Origin: Candidatus Rifleibacteriota bacterium
GTDB lineage: Bacteria > Riflebacteria > Ozemobacteria > Ozemobacterales > Ozemobacteraceae
Assembly (NCBI GenBank): GCA_029560455.1
Contig: JAKQKW010000485.1
Span: 1-29,119 of the forward strand
DNA: 29,119 nucleotides
Direction: 5' to 3'
Shown: in pieces, positions 17,126 through 24,723 of the stretch
Layout of the letters: every line of letters starts with the position of its first letter
Position numbering within the stretch: the first letter of the stretch is position 1
The notes under the pieces: generated by a model
What the model saw: only the letters and a program-made list of their open reading frames with translations
What the model was told of the DNA's origin: nothing
Databases searched by the model: none
Made by a program: the position numbers and the translations under genes

Positions 17126-17992
17126 TTGATAGGAATTACATTTATCGGTTCGGGGAGCAAAGGCAACACAGCACTGCTTGAACTTGAAGGGCGCAATTAT
17201 CTGCTCGACGCAGGGCTGTCATGTAAAAAAATCAAAGATTTTCTCGACCAGCGGCAGCTTGATTTTTCTGATATCTCAGGCATTTTCGTCACGCACGAGC
17301 ACGATGACCACATCAAGGGTCTGCGCGTTGTTTTGAGCCGCACCGGCGATATTCCGGTCTACACAACCCGGGGCACTTTGTGCGCCCTCGCCTCGAAAGG
17401 TCTAGAAGTAAAAAATCATGTCGAACTTCTATACGGGCGCCAGCTTGAACTGAACGGCTGCCGCTGTCTGCCATTCAAGGTGCCACATGACGCAACCGAA
17501 CCGGTCGGGCTAAGATTTGAAAGCTCGAACAAGATCATGACTCTGGCAACTGACCTCGGTCATGTTACACCTGAAGTTCTTGAACACATGAAAGATGCTG
17601 ATCTGGTTTGTGTCGAAAGTAATTACGACGAAGACATGCTGCGCACCAGTTCCTACCCGGCATGGCTGAAGCGCCGCATCAGAAGCCCAATGGGACACCT
17701 TCCCAATGAAGGGGTAAGGGGCATTCTTTCACGCATGAATAAGGTTCCTGAAGTTCTTGTACTTATGCACATCAGCCAGGAATCCAATACGCCAGAACTT
17801 GCCAGAGAGGCTCTCGAGACTTTTTTTTCAAATTCAGGGGCAAAGTTCAGAAGTGCGCACCTGAGCATAGCCACCCAGGATGAACCGGGTGAAAGACTTA
17901 CCGTAGGCTCGCCTTTGCCGGCAAGCCTCAAAAAGCACCTGATCAAAAGATTTGAGCCGACCGCAGAAAATGAAAGAACTGCCGCCAGATGA
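17126..17992 (+). CDS. WalJ/YycJ-like metallo-beta-lactamase-fold hydrolase
   Basis: This is a metallo-beta-lactamase fold protein of the YycJ/WalJ type (288 aa), a family of putative nucleases linked in Firmicutes to cell-wall and DNA metabolism. The opening ITFIGSGSKGNTALLE and LLDAGLSCKKI are family-typical, and the metal-binding motif THEHDDH at residues 56-62 (H57, H59, D61, H62) is intact; VPHDATEPVGLRFE, TDLGH and ESNYDEDML supply the remaining metal ligands and family signature, and GHLPNEG is present. The start is TTG at 17126 after GCAGG; no in-frame ATG gives the complete first strand. Its stop overlaps the rlmH start by 4 nt. The substrate is not known from sequence. Confidence 0.88.
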   Translation: MIGITFIGSGSKGNTALLELEGRNYLLDAGLSCKKIKDFLDQRQLDFSDISGIFVTHEHDDHIKGLRVVLSRTGDIPVYTTRGTLCALASKGLEVKNHVELLYGRQLELNGCRCLPFKVPHDATEPVGLRFESSNKIMTLATDLGHVTPEVLEHMKDADLVCVESNYDEDMLRTSSYPAWLKRRIRSPMGHLPNEGVRGILSRMNKVPEVLVLMHISQESNTPELAREALETFFSNSGAKFRSAHLSIATQDEPGERLTVGSPLPASLKKHLIKRFEPTAENERTAAR

Positions 17993-18414
17993 AGGTTGAA
18001 ATTCTCATGCCGGGCAAAATCGCTGACAAGCCATATCAGAAACTGATAGAGCTTTATCTTGAGCGTTGTTCAAGAAGATTACCGGTTGAAATAGTCAACT
18101 GCCGCAATGAAGAAGAACTGCTGCGTCGTCTGGCTGGTCGCGAGTGCATTGTCGCACTTGATGAGCATGCGAAATGCCACGATACCAACGGTTTCTGTCA
18201 GTGGCTTGAAACAAAGATCAATTCGGGAGTAAACCGCATGACTTTCTGCCTTGGCGCGGCAGAAGGGCATGATCCGCGGGTAAGAGCTGCCGCAACTGAA
18301 TTTATCTCTCTTTCACCGCTGACCCTCAATCATCAGCTCGCACTTCTGGTAATAGCCGAACAGCTTTATCGTGCGGTTTCAATCATGTTCGGAGAGCCTT
18401 ACCACAAAGCATGA
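17989..18414 (+). CDS. rlmH: 23S rRNA (pseudouridine1915-N3)-methyltransferase RlmH
   Basis: RlmH is a SPOUT methyltransferase that methylates pseudouridine 1915 in helix 69 of 23S rRNA on assembled ribosomes. The 141-aa length is close to the usual 155-160. Recognisable segments are VALDEHAK (family: LDE-x-GK), FCLGAAEGHDP (family: IGGA-x-G), SLSPLTLNHQLAL, EQLYRA and the terminal EPYHK. The usual double-glycine of the SAM loop reads GAAEG here and LDERGK reads LDEHAK, so it is a divergent but apparently intact copy. It overlaps the neighbours on both sides by 4 nt (ATGA), indicating tight translational coupling. Confidence 0.92.
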   Translation: MKVEILMPGKIADKPYQKLIELYLERCSRRLPVEIVNCRNEEELLRRLAGRECIVALDEHAKCHDTNGFCQWLETKINSGVNRMTFCLGAAEGHDPRVRAAATEFISLSPLTLNHQLALLVIAEQLYRAVSIMFGEPYHKA

Positions 18415-19274
18415 CCAGCATCGAACAAAGAAAAATTGCGAAAATCAGCCACCTGGTGCATGAATATTCAGGCATTATGGTTGAAAGAGTTACGGCCAGA
18501 CAGGCTGAAAAAAAGATTCTCGATCAGATGACGCGCTACAAGGTCAACTCGATCGACGACTACATACGCATCCTGGAAACCTGCAGCCATAACCCTCTGG
18601 CCATGGACGACCTGATTGCCGACCTGACGGTGAGCGAAAGTTTCTTTTTTCGTAACCCGGCCCAGTTTGATTTCATGCTTGAAGTACTGCTGCCGGAGTT
18701 TTTCACTCTGCACGGGTATCAGTTTCCATTCCGTATCTGGAGCGCCGGCTGTTCACGTGGCGAAGAGGCCTATTCGGTGGCGATGCTTGCCAGATACTTT
18801 CAAAACAGGTTTCCAGAAGCCAGATTCTCGATAAATGCCGGCGACATTAATTCAAGAAACCTGCAGATGGCAAGGGAAGGCTTTTTCAACAGTCGTTCGC
18901 TGCGCGATAAGCTGCCGGAATTCGAGAGTCGTTTTGGCATGAAACTTGGAAAGCCTGATTCAGATGGAAACTGCAAGGTCTCTGATGAAATCAGGAATAT
19001 GGTAGAATTTCAGCGGCTGAATTTAAAAAATCTACAGAGCTTGCAATGCCTGACCGGGTCAGATATCATTTTCTGCAGAAATGTTCTGATTTATTTTGAT
19101 GAGAATCTGAGAAATCGTCTTTTCGAAGAGTTTTTCAAGTATCTTAACCCTGGAGGCGTGGTTTTTCTGGGCGAAACTGAATGCATGCCAGCCGGAATCG
19201 GCGGCTTTACGATGGTTAACCATAAAAACAGCTATGCCTACCGGAAACCTCTATTATCAAAGCAGAAGACATGA
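18411..19274 (+). CDS. cheR: Chemotaxis protein methyltransferase CheR
   Basis: CheR methylates glutamates of chemoreceptors using SAM and so sets adaptation. The 287-aa protein has the N-terminal helical domain (residues about 10-75), the TVSESFFFRNPAQF segment (residues 73-86), the SAM motif WSAGCSRGEEAYSVAML at 110-126, INAGDINSRNLQMA, and DIIFCRNVLIYFD plus PGGVVFLGETE near the C-terminus. No pentapeptide-binding extra domain or TPR is present. It overlaps rlmH and cheB by 4 nt each. No receptor, CheA or CheW gene is in the window, so its signalling partners are elsewhere. Confidence 0.94.
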   Translation: MTSIEQRKIAKISHLVHEYSGIMVERVTARQAEKKILDQMTRYKVNSIDDYIRILETCSHNPLAMDDLIADLTVSESFFFRNPAQFDFMLEVLLPEFFTLHGYQFPFRIWSAGCSRGEEAYSVAMLARYFQNRFPEARFSINAGDINSRNLQMAREGFFNSRSLRDKLPEFESRFGMKLGKPDSDGNCKVSDEIRNMVEFQRLNLKNLQSLQCLTGSDIIFCRNVLIYFDENLRNRLFEEFFKYLNPGGVVFLGETECMPAGIGGFTMVNHKNSYAYRKPLLSKQKT

Positions 19275-20335
19275 CCGAAACACGCAAAATCAAGGTTCTG
19301 ATTGTTGATGACTCAGCCTTCATGCGCACCGCAATTGAGCGCATGCTTCAAACCGACCCCGGCATCGAGATTGCCGGCTCAGCTGCCAACGGCCGCGAAG
19401 CCGTCGAAAAAGTCACGAGGCTTAAGCCTGATGTCGTGACCATGGACGTTGAAATGCCGATCATGGATGGTCTGCAGGCTCTGAAAGAGATCATGCGCAT
19501 CTGCCCGACCCCGGTTCTCATGGTAAGTTCTCTCACCAAAGAAGGAGCCAAGGTTACTCTCGACGCCTTCGATCTCGGCGCTGTCGATTACGTTCCCAAA
19601 CCGGGTTCGACACTCTCTGCGACCATTCTTACCCTTAAAGACGATCTGCTGCATAAAATCCACGCGGCGGCCGGCTGCAAACCGCAGGCCATCAAGCTTG
19701 AATATTCACAGGCACGTCGCGGCCCCAAGAAAAACACCACCAGCACTGATGAAGTCATCAATCGCGCCATCTTTATCGGTTCATCGACTGGCGGGCCACC
19801 GGCCATTCAGAAAATTCTGACTCTGATCGACCCGGCTCTTCCGGCGCCAATTATCATTGCCCAGCACATGCCCAAGGCTTTTACCGCCGCATTTGCCTCA
19901 AGACTCAACATGCTCTGTGGAATAAGAGTTAAAGAGGCCTGCGACGGCGAAACGCTGCAGAACTCGATAGCCTACATCTGCCCGGGTGACCACCAGACAA
20001 GGGTAAGCCGTTCCCTAGACGGGCGCTGCTGTTTTTCTGTCACACCAAATTCAGTAGAACAGGACAGATTCGCTCCCTGTATCAACACCCTGTTTTTTTC
20101 TGCCGCTAAAGAATTTGCCCATAAATGCATTGGCGTTATCCTTACCGGCATGGGCGAAGACGGAGTGCGCGGCATGAAGAACATCAAGCTTATGGGTGGG
20201 CTTACTATCGCTCAGGACCGCAACTCTTCTGTTGTCTATGGCATGCCGAGAGCCGCCCTCGAACAGGAAGCCGCCGTTCGCATTCTCAATCTCGAAGAGA
20301 TTGCCCGCGAAATCGAGCTTTCAGTGAAACTTTAA
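19271..20335 (+). CDS. cheB: Chemotaxis response regulator / protein-glutamate methylesterase CheB
   Basis: CheB removes methyl groups from (and deamidates) chemoreceptors after phosphorylation of its receiver domain by CheA. The 354 residues contain a receiver domain at about 7-125 with the acidic pair D13/D14, phosphoacceptor D59 in TMDVEMP and the conserved Lys in YVPKPG, then a linker and the esterase domain. The catalytic triad is visible: S172 in GSSTGG, H199 in QHMPKAF and D297 in GMGEDG. The length equals the family norm. It is translationally coupled to cheR (ATGA) and followed 20 nt later by the diiron protein gene. Confidence 0.96.
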   Translation: MTETRKIKVLIVDDSAFMRTAIERMLQTDPGIEIAGSAANGREAVEKVTRLKPDVVTMDVEMPIMDGLQALKEIMRICPTPVLMVSSLTKEGAKVTLDAFDLGAVDYVPKPGSTLSATILTLKDDLLHKIHAAAGCKPQAIKLEYSQARRGPKKNTTSTDEVINRAIFIGSSTGGPPAIQKILTLIDPALPAPIIIAQHMPKAFTAAFASRLNMLCGIRVKEACDGETLQNSIAYICPGDHQTRVSRSLDGRCCFSVTPNSVEQDRFAPCINTLFFSAAKEFAHKCIGVILTGMGEDGVRGMKNIKLMGGLTIAQDRNSSVVYGMPRAALEQEAAVRILNLEEIAREIELSVKL

Positions 20336-20355
20336 GAACATTCAGGAGAATTCTT

Positions 20356-20856
20356 GTGACTTTCAATACTGACGAACTCATGGAAATGGCAATTCAGATC
20401 GAAAAAAACGGCAAAGAGTACTATGGCCTGATGACCGAAAAATCTCACAACCCTGAAGTTAAGCAGGTTTTTGAGTATCTTGGCCGAGAAGAACAGAGCC
20501 ATCTCGAAAATTTTGTTAAAATTCGCGAAAGGCTTGCCAAAAGCCAGGCTGAGAATGAATTTGAAATCGCCGATGAATATAATACCCCTGAAATGTTCGG
20601 CTATCTCAACGCCCTGTTCGATGGCCGGGTTTTTCCCAATCTGCGCTCACACGCTGAGATTGCGAATGAAATCAACACTGATGAACAGGCGATTTATCAC
20701 GCAATCGGTTTCGAAAAAGATACCGTTCTGTTTTTCCAGGAGATTCTCAGTATTCTTGGCCCCTCTGACCCGAACAAAGGGCTGGTTGAAGAATTGATCC
20801 GTCAGGAAAAGATCCACATCGCCAGACTCTACACACTGCTCGGCAATATAAAATAA
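20356..20856 (+). CDS. Ferritin-like diiron protein (rubrerythrin-type domain)
   Basis: This is a cytoplasmic four-helix-bundle protein of the rubrerythrin/ferritin-like superfamily, likely dealing with peroxide or iron. From the GTG start the product is 166 aa. Diiron ligand candidates are E16 in AIQIEKNGKEYY, E46-x-x-H49 in EEQSHLENF, E120 in IGFEKDTVLFF, and E151-x-x-H154 in RQEKIHIARL, the expected paired E and ExxH arrangement. There is no C-terminal rubredoxin domain, so it is not a full rubrerythrin. The GTG at 20356 is preceded by AGGAG at 7 nt; the frame is open further up inside cheB, but those starts overlap cheB and lack support. Electron partner and substrate are unknown. Confidence 0.85.
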   Translation: MTFNTDELMEMAIQIEKNGKEYYGLMTEKSHNPEVKQVFEYLGREEQSHLENFVKIRERLAKSQAENEFEIADEYNTPEMFGYLNALFDGRVFPNLRSHAEIANEINTDEQAIYHAIGFEKDTVLFFQEILSILGPSDPNKGLVEELIRQEKIHIARLYTLLGNIK

Positions 20857-20859
20857 GTC

Positions 20860-22323
20860 ATGGCCGGAACCAGAAGCCGCAAAAGATGGCAGGGCCTGAG
20901 GCTGCCTCAGGGAGCAGAAATCCTGGTTTCGCTTTTTCTGCTACTGTTTGATGCTCTGTTGCTCAATCAGGTGTTCTCTCTTACATTTACCCTGTGGTTG
21001 CGTTCAGACCCGCAAATCCAGATTTATCTCGATTCATACCTGCACGTGCGCTGGATACTGTTTGCGCTTTATGTCAGCTTTGGTCTGTTGTCAGGCATTT
21101 TCAATATCAGAAAGCTGACAGCGGCGTCAGACATTTTTTCGCACACTTCAAGTGCCCTGATCGCTTCGTTTATCGGCTTCAATCTGCTTGCGTTCTTTTC
21201 GCGCGCCGTGGCTTATTATGCCTATACTTTTCCAAGGCCGATTTTTCTGCTGGCAACCGGCTTAAGCATCTTCACAGCCTTTATTCTGCGAGTATTCATT
21301 ACATCTTTATTCAAACCTCACCCAAGATTGCTTCGGTCTGTTATTATCGGCGATCAATCAGAAGGCCGGCGAATTATCAAGCACTTTCATCGTCGTGGCG
21401 GCGTCAGATTCAAAATCGTTCACACCATGACCTCTGACCAGCTGTCTGACCTGGCTTCTGAAGTGGTTTTTCGTCATGCTCACGAAATATTTGTCACCGA
21501 TCCGAATTTGAATCTTGATAGTTTCTGGGCGCAGATTTACTACAACCGCAAAGAAGAGCCACACGAATTCAGAGTGCGCATCTCGATCGACCCGCGCAAG
21601 GCTGCTGGCACGGTGGGACTGCAAAGCCTTGAAGATTTTCCTCTGATAACAATTACCTCGAAACCTCTGACCTCACTGGAACGCTTTGTAAAAAGAACTT
21701 TTGACATCTTCTTTTCGGTTTTCGCTCTGCTCATAAGTATGCCGGTGATGATCACCACTGCAGTTCTTGTCAGGTTAGATTCGCCGGGCCCGATCTTTTA
21801 CAAGCAGAAAAGAGTTGGCCGCTTCGGCAAAGAATTCGATGTACTCAAGTTCAGGTCGATGCGGGTTGGTTCAGAAGCGAAATCAGGGCCCACAGTTTCA
21901 ACCGCTGACGACCCGCGTGTGTCACCGCTCGGCAAGTTTCTGCGCCGTTTCGGCATTGATGAACTGCCACAGTTTTTTCTCGTTCTGACCGGCGAAATGT
22001 CGGTAGTAGGGCCCAGGCCTGAAAGGCCATTTTTTGTCAAAGATTACTACGAATTTCAAGGGCGCCGACTGGCTGTCAAACCTGGTGTCACCGGGCTGGC
22101 AGCTGTGAATTCCCGCTACTACCTCAGGCTTGTCGATAAGGTAACCTATGATTATTACTATCTCGACAATTACAGTTTTATTCTCGACATCAAAATCATC
22201 TTCCAGACCGTCTGGGTGCTGCTTTTCAAATCAAATAAGGCTCTGCAGGACCAGCACCACGAACTCGACAAAATGAAGCCGCCCCCCGAAGAAGGCCAGC
22301 CAGGAGAAAGCAATGGCAATTAA
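20860..22323 (+). CDS. Polyprenyl-phosphate sugar-1-phosphate transferase (WcaJ/WbaP-like)
   Basis: This membrane enzyme would transfer a sugar phosphate from a nucleotide sugar to undecaprenyl phosphate, the initiating step of exopolysaccharide or O-antigen synthesis. The 487 aa include four N-terminal membrane helices (about residues 21-44, 65-82, 98-115, 127-148), a CoA-binding-like Rossmann region (RSVIIGDQSEGRRI), and the conserved catalytic domain: a hydrophobic segment at about 283-305, SPGPIFYKQKRVGRFG, FDVLKFRSM, RRFGIDELPQFF, GEMSVVGPRPE, and KPGVTGLAAV. All core motifs are intact. The ATG is 3 nt after the diiron gene stop and has no Shine-Dalgarno, so reinitiation is likely. No other glycosyltransferase is nearby; the sugar is unknown. 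Confidence 0.92.
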   Translation: MAGTRSRKRWQGLRLPQGAEILVSLFLLLFDALLLNQVFSLTFTLWLRSDPQIQIYLDSYLHVRWILFALYVSFGLLSGIFNIRKLTAASDIFSHTSSALIASFIGFNLLAFFSRAVAYYAYTFPRPIFLLATGLSIFTAFILRVFITSLFKPHPRLLRSVIIGDQSEGRRIIKHFHRRGGVRFKIVHTMTSDQLSDLASEVVFRHAHEIFVTDPNLNLDSFWAQIYYNRKEEPHEFRVRISIDPRKAAGTVGLQSLEDFPLITITSKPLTSLERFVKRTFDIFFSVFALLISMPVMITTAVLVRLDSPGPIFYKQKRVGRFGKEFDVLKFRSMRVGSEAKSGPTVSTADDPRVSPLGKFLRRFGIDELPQFFLVLTGEMSVVGPRPERPFFVKDYYEFQGRRLAVKPGVTGLAAVNSRYYLRLVDKVTYDYYYLDNYSFILDIKIIFQTVWVLLFKSNKALQDQHHELDKMKPPPEEGQPGESNGN

Positions 22324-22504
22324 CGAAAAGATGACAATCGCCGAAATACTTAAAGCCAGACCAGACGCAGCAAGAATTCTGCAGCAGTTCGGCATGCACT
22401 GTATCGGTTGCGCGGTTGCAGCCGGTGAGACACTCGAAGGTGCGGCCAAAGCGCATGAAGTTGATCTTGAGGCACTTCTTCTGGCACTAAAGAAAGAAGA
22501 TTAA
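22313..22504 (+). CDS. DUF1858-domain small protein (CxxC redox/metal peptide)
   Basis: This 63-aa protein is a stand-alone DUF1858 domain, the family also found at the N-terminus of ScdA/RIC di-iron repair proteins and fused to hybrid-cluster-type proteins. The hallmark is MHCIGCAVAAGETLEGAA with C30 and C33, after the helix ARILQQFGM. Its biochemical role is not established; a redox or metal function is usually assumed. The ATG follows CCAGGAG with good spacing and overlaps the sugar transferase by 11 nt, indicating co-translation. The nearby ferritin-like protein could be functionally related, but that is inference. Confidence 0.88.
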   Translation: MAINEKMTIAEILKARPDAARILQQFGMHCIGCAVAAGETLEGAAKAHEVDLEALLLALKKED

Positions 22505-22592
22505 GTCATCAGTAGCTGCAAGCCTCCGGATGTAAGGTTTATCACTGACCCAGACTGCGTTATGACAATTACTTTTCGGTGTCAATTCTGGT

Positions 22593-22621
22593 TTGGAATA
22601 GTCTGCAAACTGTGCTATACT
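22593..22621 (+). promoter_or_regulatory. Candidate extended -10 promoter for dxs
   Basis: TTGGAA at 22593-22598, a 17-bp spacer and TATACT at 22616-22621, with TGC just before the -10. It lies in the 146-bp gap after the DUF1858 gene and predicts a start near 22628, 23 nt before the chosen dxs ATG. Nothing else was found in the gap. Confidence 0.65.
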
Positions 22622-22650
22622 TCTGCAAATCTGTTGCCACGATCAACCCG

Positions 22651-24534
22651 ATGATTTTAAACCGAATTCGCGAACCCAGAGACCTGGAAAGCCTTTCAAT
22701 CGATGAACTGAAGCAGCTCAGTGGCGAAATCCGTGAGCGCATAATTAACGTCGTCAGTCAGAACGGTGGGCATCTGGCGAGCAACTTAGGCATTGTCGAA
22801 CTGACATTAGCTATTCATCGCGTTTTTCATTCCCCCCAGGACCAGATCGTCTGGGATGTCGGGCATCAGTCTTATACCCACAAAATCATCACAGGCCGGG
22901 CCGAACAATTCGCGACTCTGAGAACCTTCGGCGGTCTGAGCGGGTTTCCTAAAATCTGCGAAAGTCGGCATGACGTCTTTAATACCGGTCATAGTTCGAC
23001 ATCAATTTCTGCTGCCCAGGGTCTCGCAATTGCCAAAGAGCAGCTGCAGATGGGCGGTAAAACCATTGCTATAATTGGTGACGGCGCTTTGACTGCCGGC
23101 ATGGCCTTCGAGGCCCTTAATTTTACCGGTCACGAAAAAAACGATGTGGTCGTTATTCTCAATGACAACGAAATGTCGATTTCGCCAAATGTTGGCGCCC
23201 TTTCGATGTATCTGCACCGGCTCAGGCTCGAACCGGCCTACACCACCCCAAAAGATTATCTTGCTCACATCCTCAAGCAGATACCGGGGTTCGGTTCGAG
23301 ACTCTACAATGTTATCAGCCGCCTTGAAGGCAGTCTTAAATACCTGCTGACCCCAGGCATGCTTTTTGAAGAATTCGGGTTTAAATATTTCGGGCCAGTT
23401 GATGGTTATGATTTTGAAACGCTGGAAAGGGCGCTGATAAGGGCCAGAGATCGCAAAGGGCCGGTTCTTGTTCACGTTCTGACCGAAAAGGGCCGCGGCT
23501 ATCAGCCTGCCCAGGAACAGCGCCCCAAGTTTCATGGTATCGGGCCTTTCGAAATTGAAACCGGCAAAGTTAAAAAATCTGGTGAAGCCAGGCCTACATT
23601 TACCGAAGTGTTTGGCGAAACCCTATGCGAACTCGGAGAGACCAACCGTAAAATCGTGGCAATCACTGCCGCCATGAAAGAAGGCACCGGACTCAACCGC
23701 TTTGCCAGCGAGCATCCCTCACGCTTTTTTGACGTAGGCATTGCCGAGCAGCACGCGGTTACCATGGCAGCTGGCATGGCAAGGGGCGGCCTGAAACCTT
23801 TCGTTGCAATTTATTCAACCTTCATGCAGAGGGCCTTTGACCAGGTAATTCATGATGTCGCCCTGATGAATCTACCGGTTGTTTTCTGCCTTGACCGTGC
23901 CGGTCTGGTGGGCGAAGACGGCCCCACCCACCACGGTGCCTTCGATATCTCTTTTTTAAGAGCAATACCCAACCTGCAGCTTCTTGCTCCGGCAGATGAA
24001 GCAGAGTTGAAAAATATGCTGCATTACGCTGCTGCTGCAACCGGACCGGTAGCCATCAGATACCCGCGCGGCACCAGTGCCTGCAGCCTTGAATCAGGTC
24101 TACGTCATCCGATACTGCAGACCGGCAAAGCAGAAGTGGTCAAAGAAGGCTCTCAGATTTCTGTGTGGGCGCTTGGGCATACCCTTGGGGCAGCCGCCAG
24201 GGCAGTTGAAGAACTTGACAACCAGGGCATCAGCGCCAGACTGGTTAATCCGAGATTCATTCGACCTTTCGACACAGAACTTCTCGCTGATTCGGTCAGA
24301 CGCAATCTACCGATCGTCACCGTCGAAGAAAACGCACTGCCAGGCGGTTTTGGCAGCCTGGTAGCCGAACATGCCATGGAACTCGGTCATACTGCCGGAA
24401 TTCTGCGTATCGGCCTTCCTGACGAGTTTGTGCCACACGGCAGCCAGGAAGAGCTTCGCCATATGTTGAAAATCGATGCAGAAGGCATTAAAGAACGTAT
24501 TACCAGTTGGCTGAAAACCCGGCACCGCCCGTAA
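22651..24534 (+). CDS. dxs: 1-deoxy-D-xylulose-5-phosphate synthase Dxs
   Basis: Dxs condenses pyruvate and glyceraldehyde-3-phosphate to DXP with thiamine diphosphate, the first step of the MEP isoprenoid pathway, which also supplies undecaprenyl carriers and thiamine/pyridoxal precursors. The chosen ATG gives 627 aa, standard for the family. Motifs: HLASNLG, WDVGHQSYTHKI, GHSSTSISAAQG, the ThDP motif IGDGALTAGMAFEALN at about 142-157 with NDNEMSI, DVGIAEQHAVTMAAGMA with the catalytic Glu, YSTFMQRAFDQ, LDRAGLVGEDGPTHHG, and IRYPRG. The frame is open to 22579, but that region overlaps the promoter candidate, so the ATG at 22651 is preferred even though its ribosome site is weak. Confidence 0.96.
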   Translation: MILNRIREPRDLESLSIDELKQLSGEIRERIINVVSQNGGHLASNLGIVELTLAIHRVFHSPQDQIVWDVGHQSYTHKIITGRAEQFATLRTFGGLSGFPKICESRHDVFNTGHSSTSISAAQGLAIAKEQLQMGGKTIAIIGDGALTAGMAFEALNFTGHEKNDVVVILNDNEMSISPNVGALSMYLHRLRLEPAYTTPKDYLAHILKQIPGFGSRLYNVISRLEGSLKYLLTPGMLFEEFGFKYFGPVDGYDFETLERALIRARDRKGPVLVHVLTEKGRGYQPAQEQRPKFHGIGPFEIETGKVKKSGEARPTFTEVFGETLCELGETNRKIVAITAAMKEGTGLNRFASEHPSRFFDVGIAEQHAVTMAAGMARGGLKPFVAIYSTFMQRAFDQVIHDVALMNLPVVFCLDRAGLVGEDGPTHHGAFDISFLRAIPNLQLLAPADEAELKNMLHYAAAATGPVAIRYPRGTSACSLESGLRHPILQTGKAEVVKEGSQISVWALGHTLGAAARAVEELDNQGISARLVNPRFIRPFDTELLADSVRRNLPIVTVEENALPGGFGSLVAEHAMELGHTAGILRIGLPDEFVPHGSQEELRHMLKIDAEGIKERITSWLKTRHRP

Positions 24535-24575
24535 TAACGTCAAAATTCTCATACCCGCACTTTATCGCCGGCATT

Positions 24576-24674
24576 ATGTCCGAGAAATTGCAGGTTCCCC
24601 CCATTCTTCGCGTTAGAAACCGTATAACTCAAATCAGCCCCAGCCCGTTCGCGGAAAAGCTCAAAAAACTGTAA
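24576..24674 (+). CDS. Possible 32-aa basic peptide ORF before the terminator
   Basis: A short frame (start MSEKLQVPPILRV, end EKLKKL) lies between dxs and the bidirectional terminator, with its stop 5 nt before the terminator stem. It has no clear ribosome site and no recognised family; six of 32 residues after Met are Lys or Arg in a pattern that looks protein-like. It may be a microprotein, a remnant of a lost gene, or chance. I report it only as a possibility. Confidence 0.2.
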   Translation: MSEKLQVPPILRVRNRITQISPSPFAEKLKKL

Positions 24675-24713
24675 AAAAACGGGCCGTCTCAAGTTAAGAC
24701 AGCCCGCTTTTTT
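24673..24713. terminator. Bidirectional hairpin terminator between dxs and glgB
   Basis: CGGGC-c-GTCT (24680-24689) pairs with AGAC-a-GCCCG (24697-24706), leaving one internal mismatch and a 7-nt loop. The stem is flanked by A7 on the left (24673-24679) and T6 on the right (24708-24713), so it ends in a T-run on both strands. It separates the rightward dxs transcript from the leftward trxA-glgB transcript. Confidence 0.88.
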
Positions 24714-24723
24714 AATTAAATGT

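Noticed and set aside
20125..20355. Upstream extension of the ferritin-like frame into cheB
   Set aside because: The extension overlaps cheB out of frame, has low-complexity Arg/Ser content and lacks a ribosome site; GTG at 20356 with AGGAG is clearly better.
22579..22650. 24-residue N-terminal extension of Dxs
   Set aside because: It overlaps the promoter candidate and would be upstream of the predicted transcript start; the family begins near the ATG at 22651.
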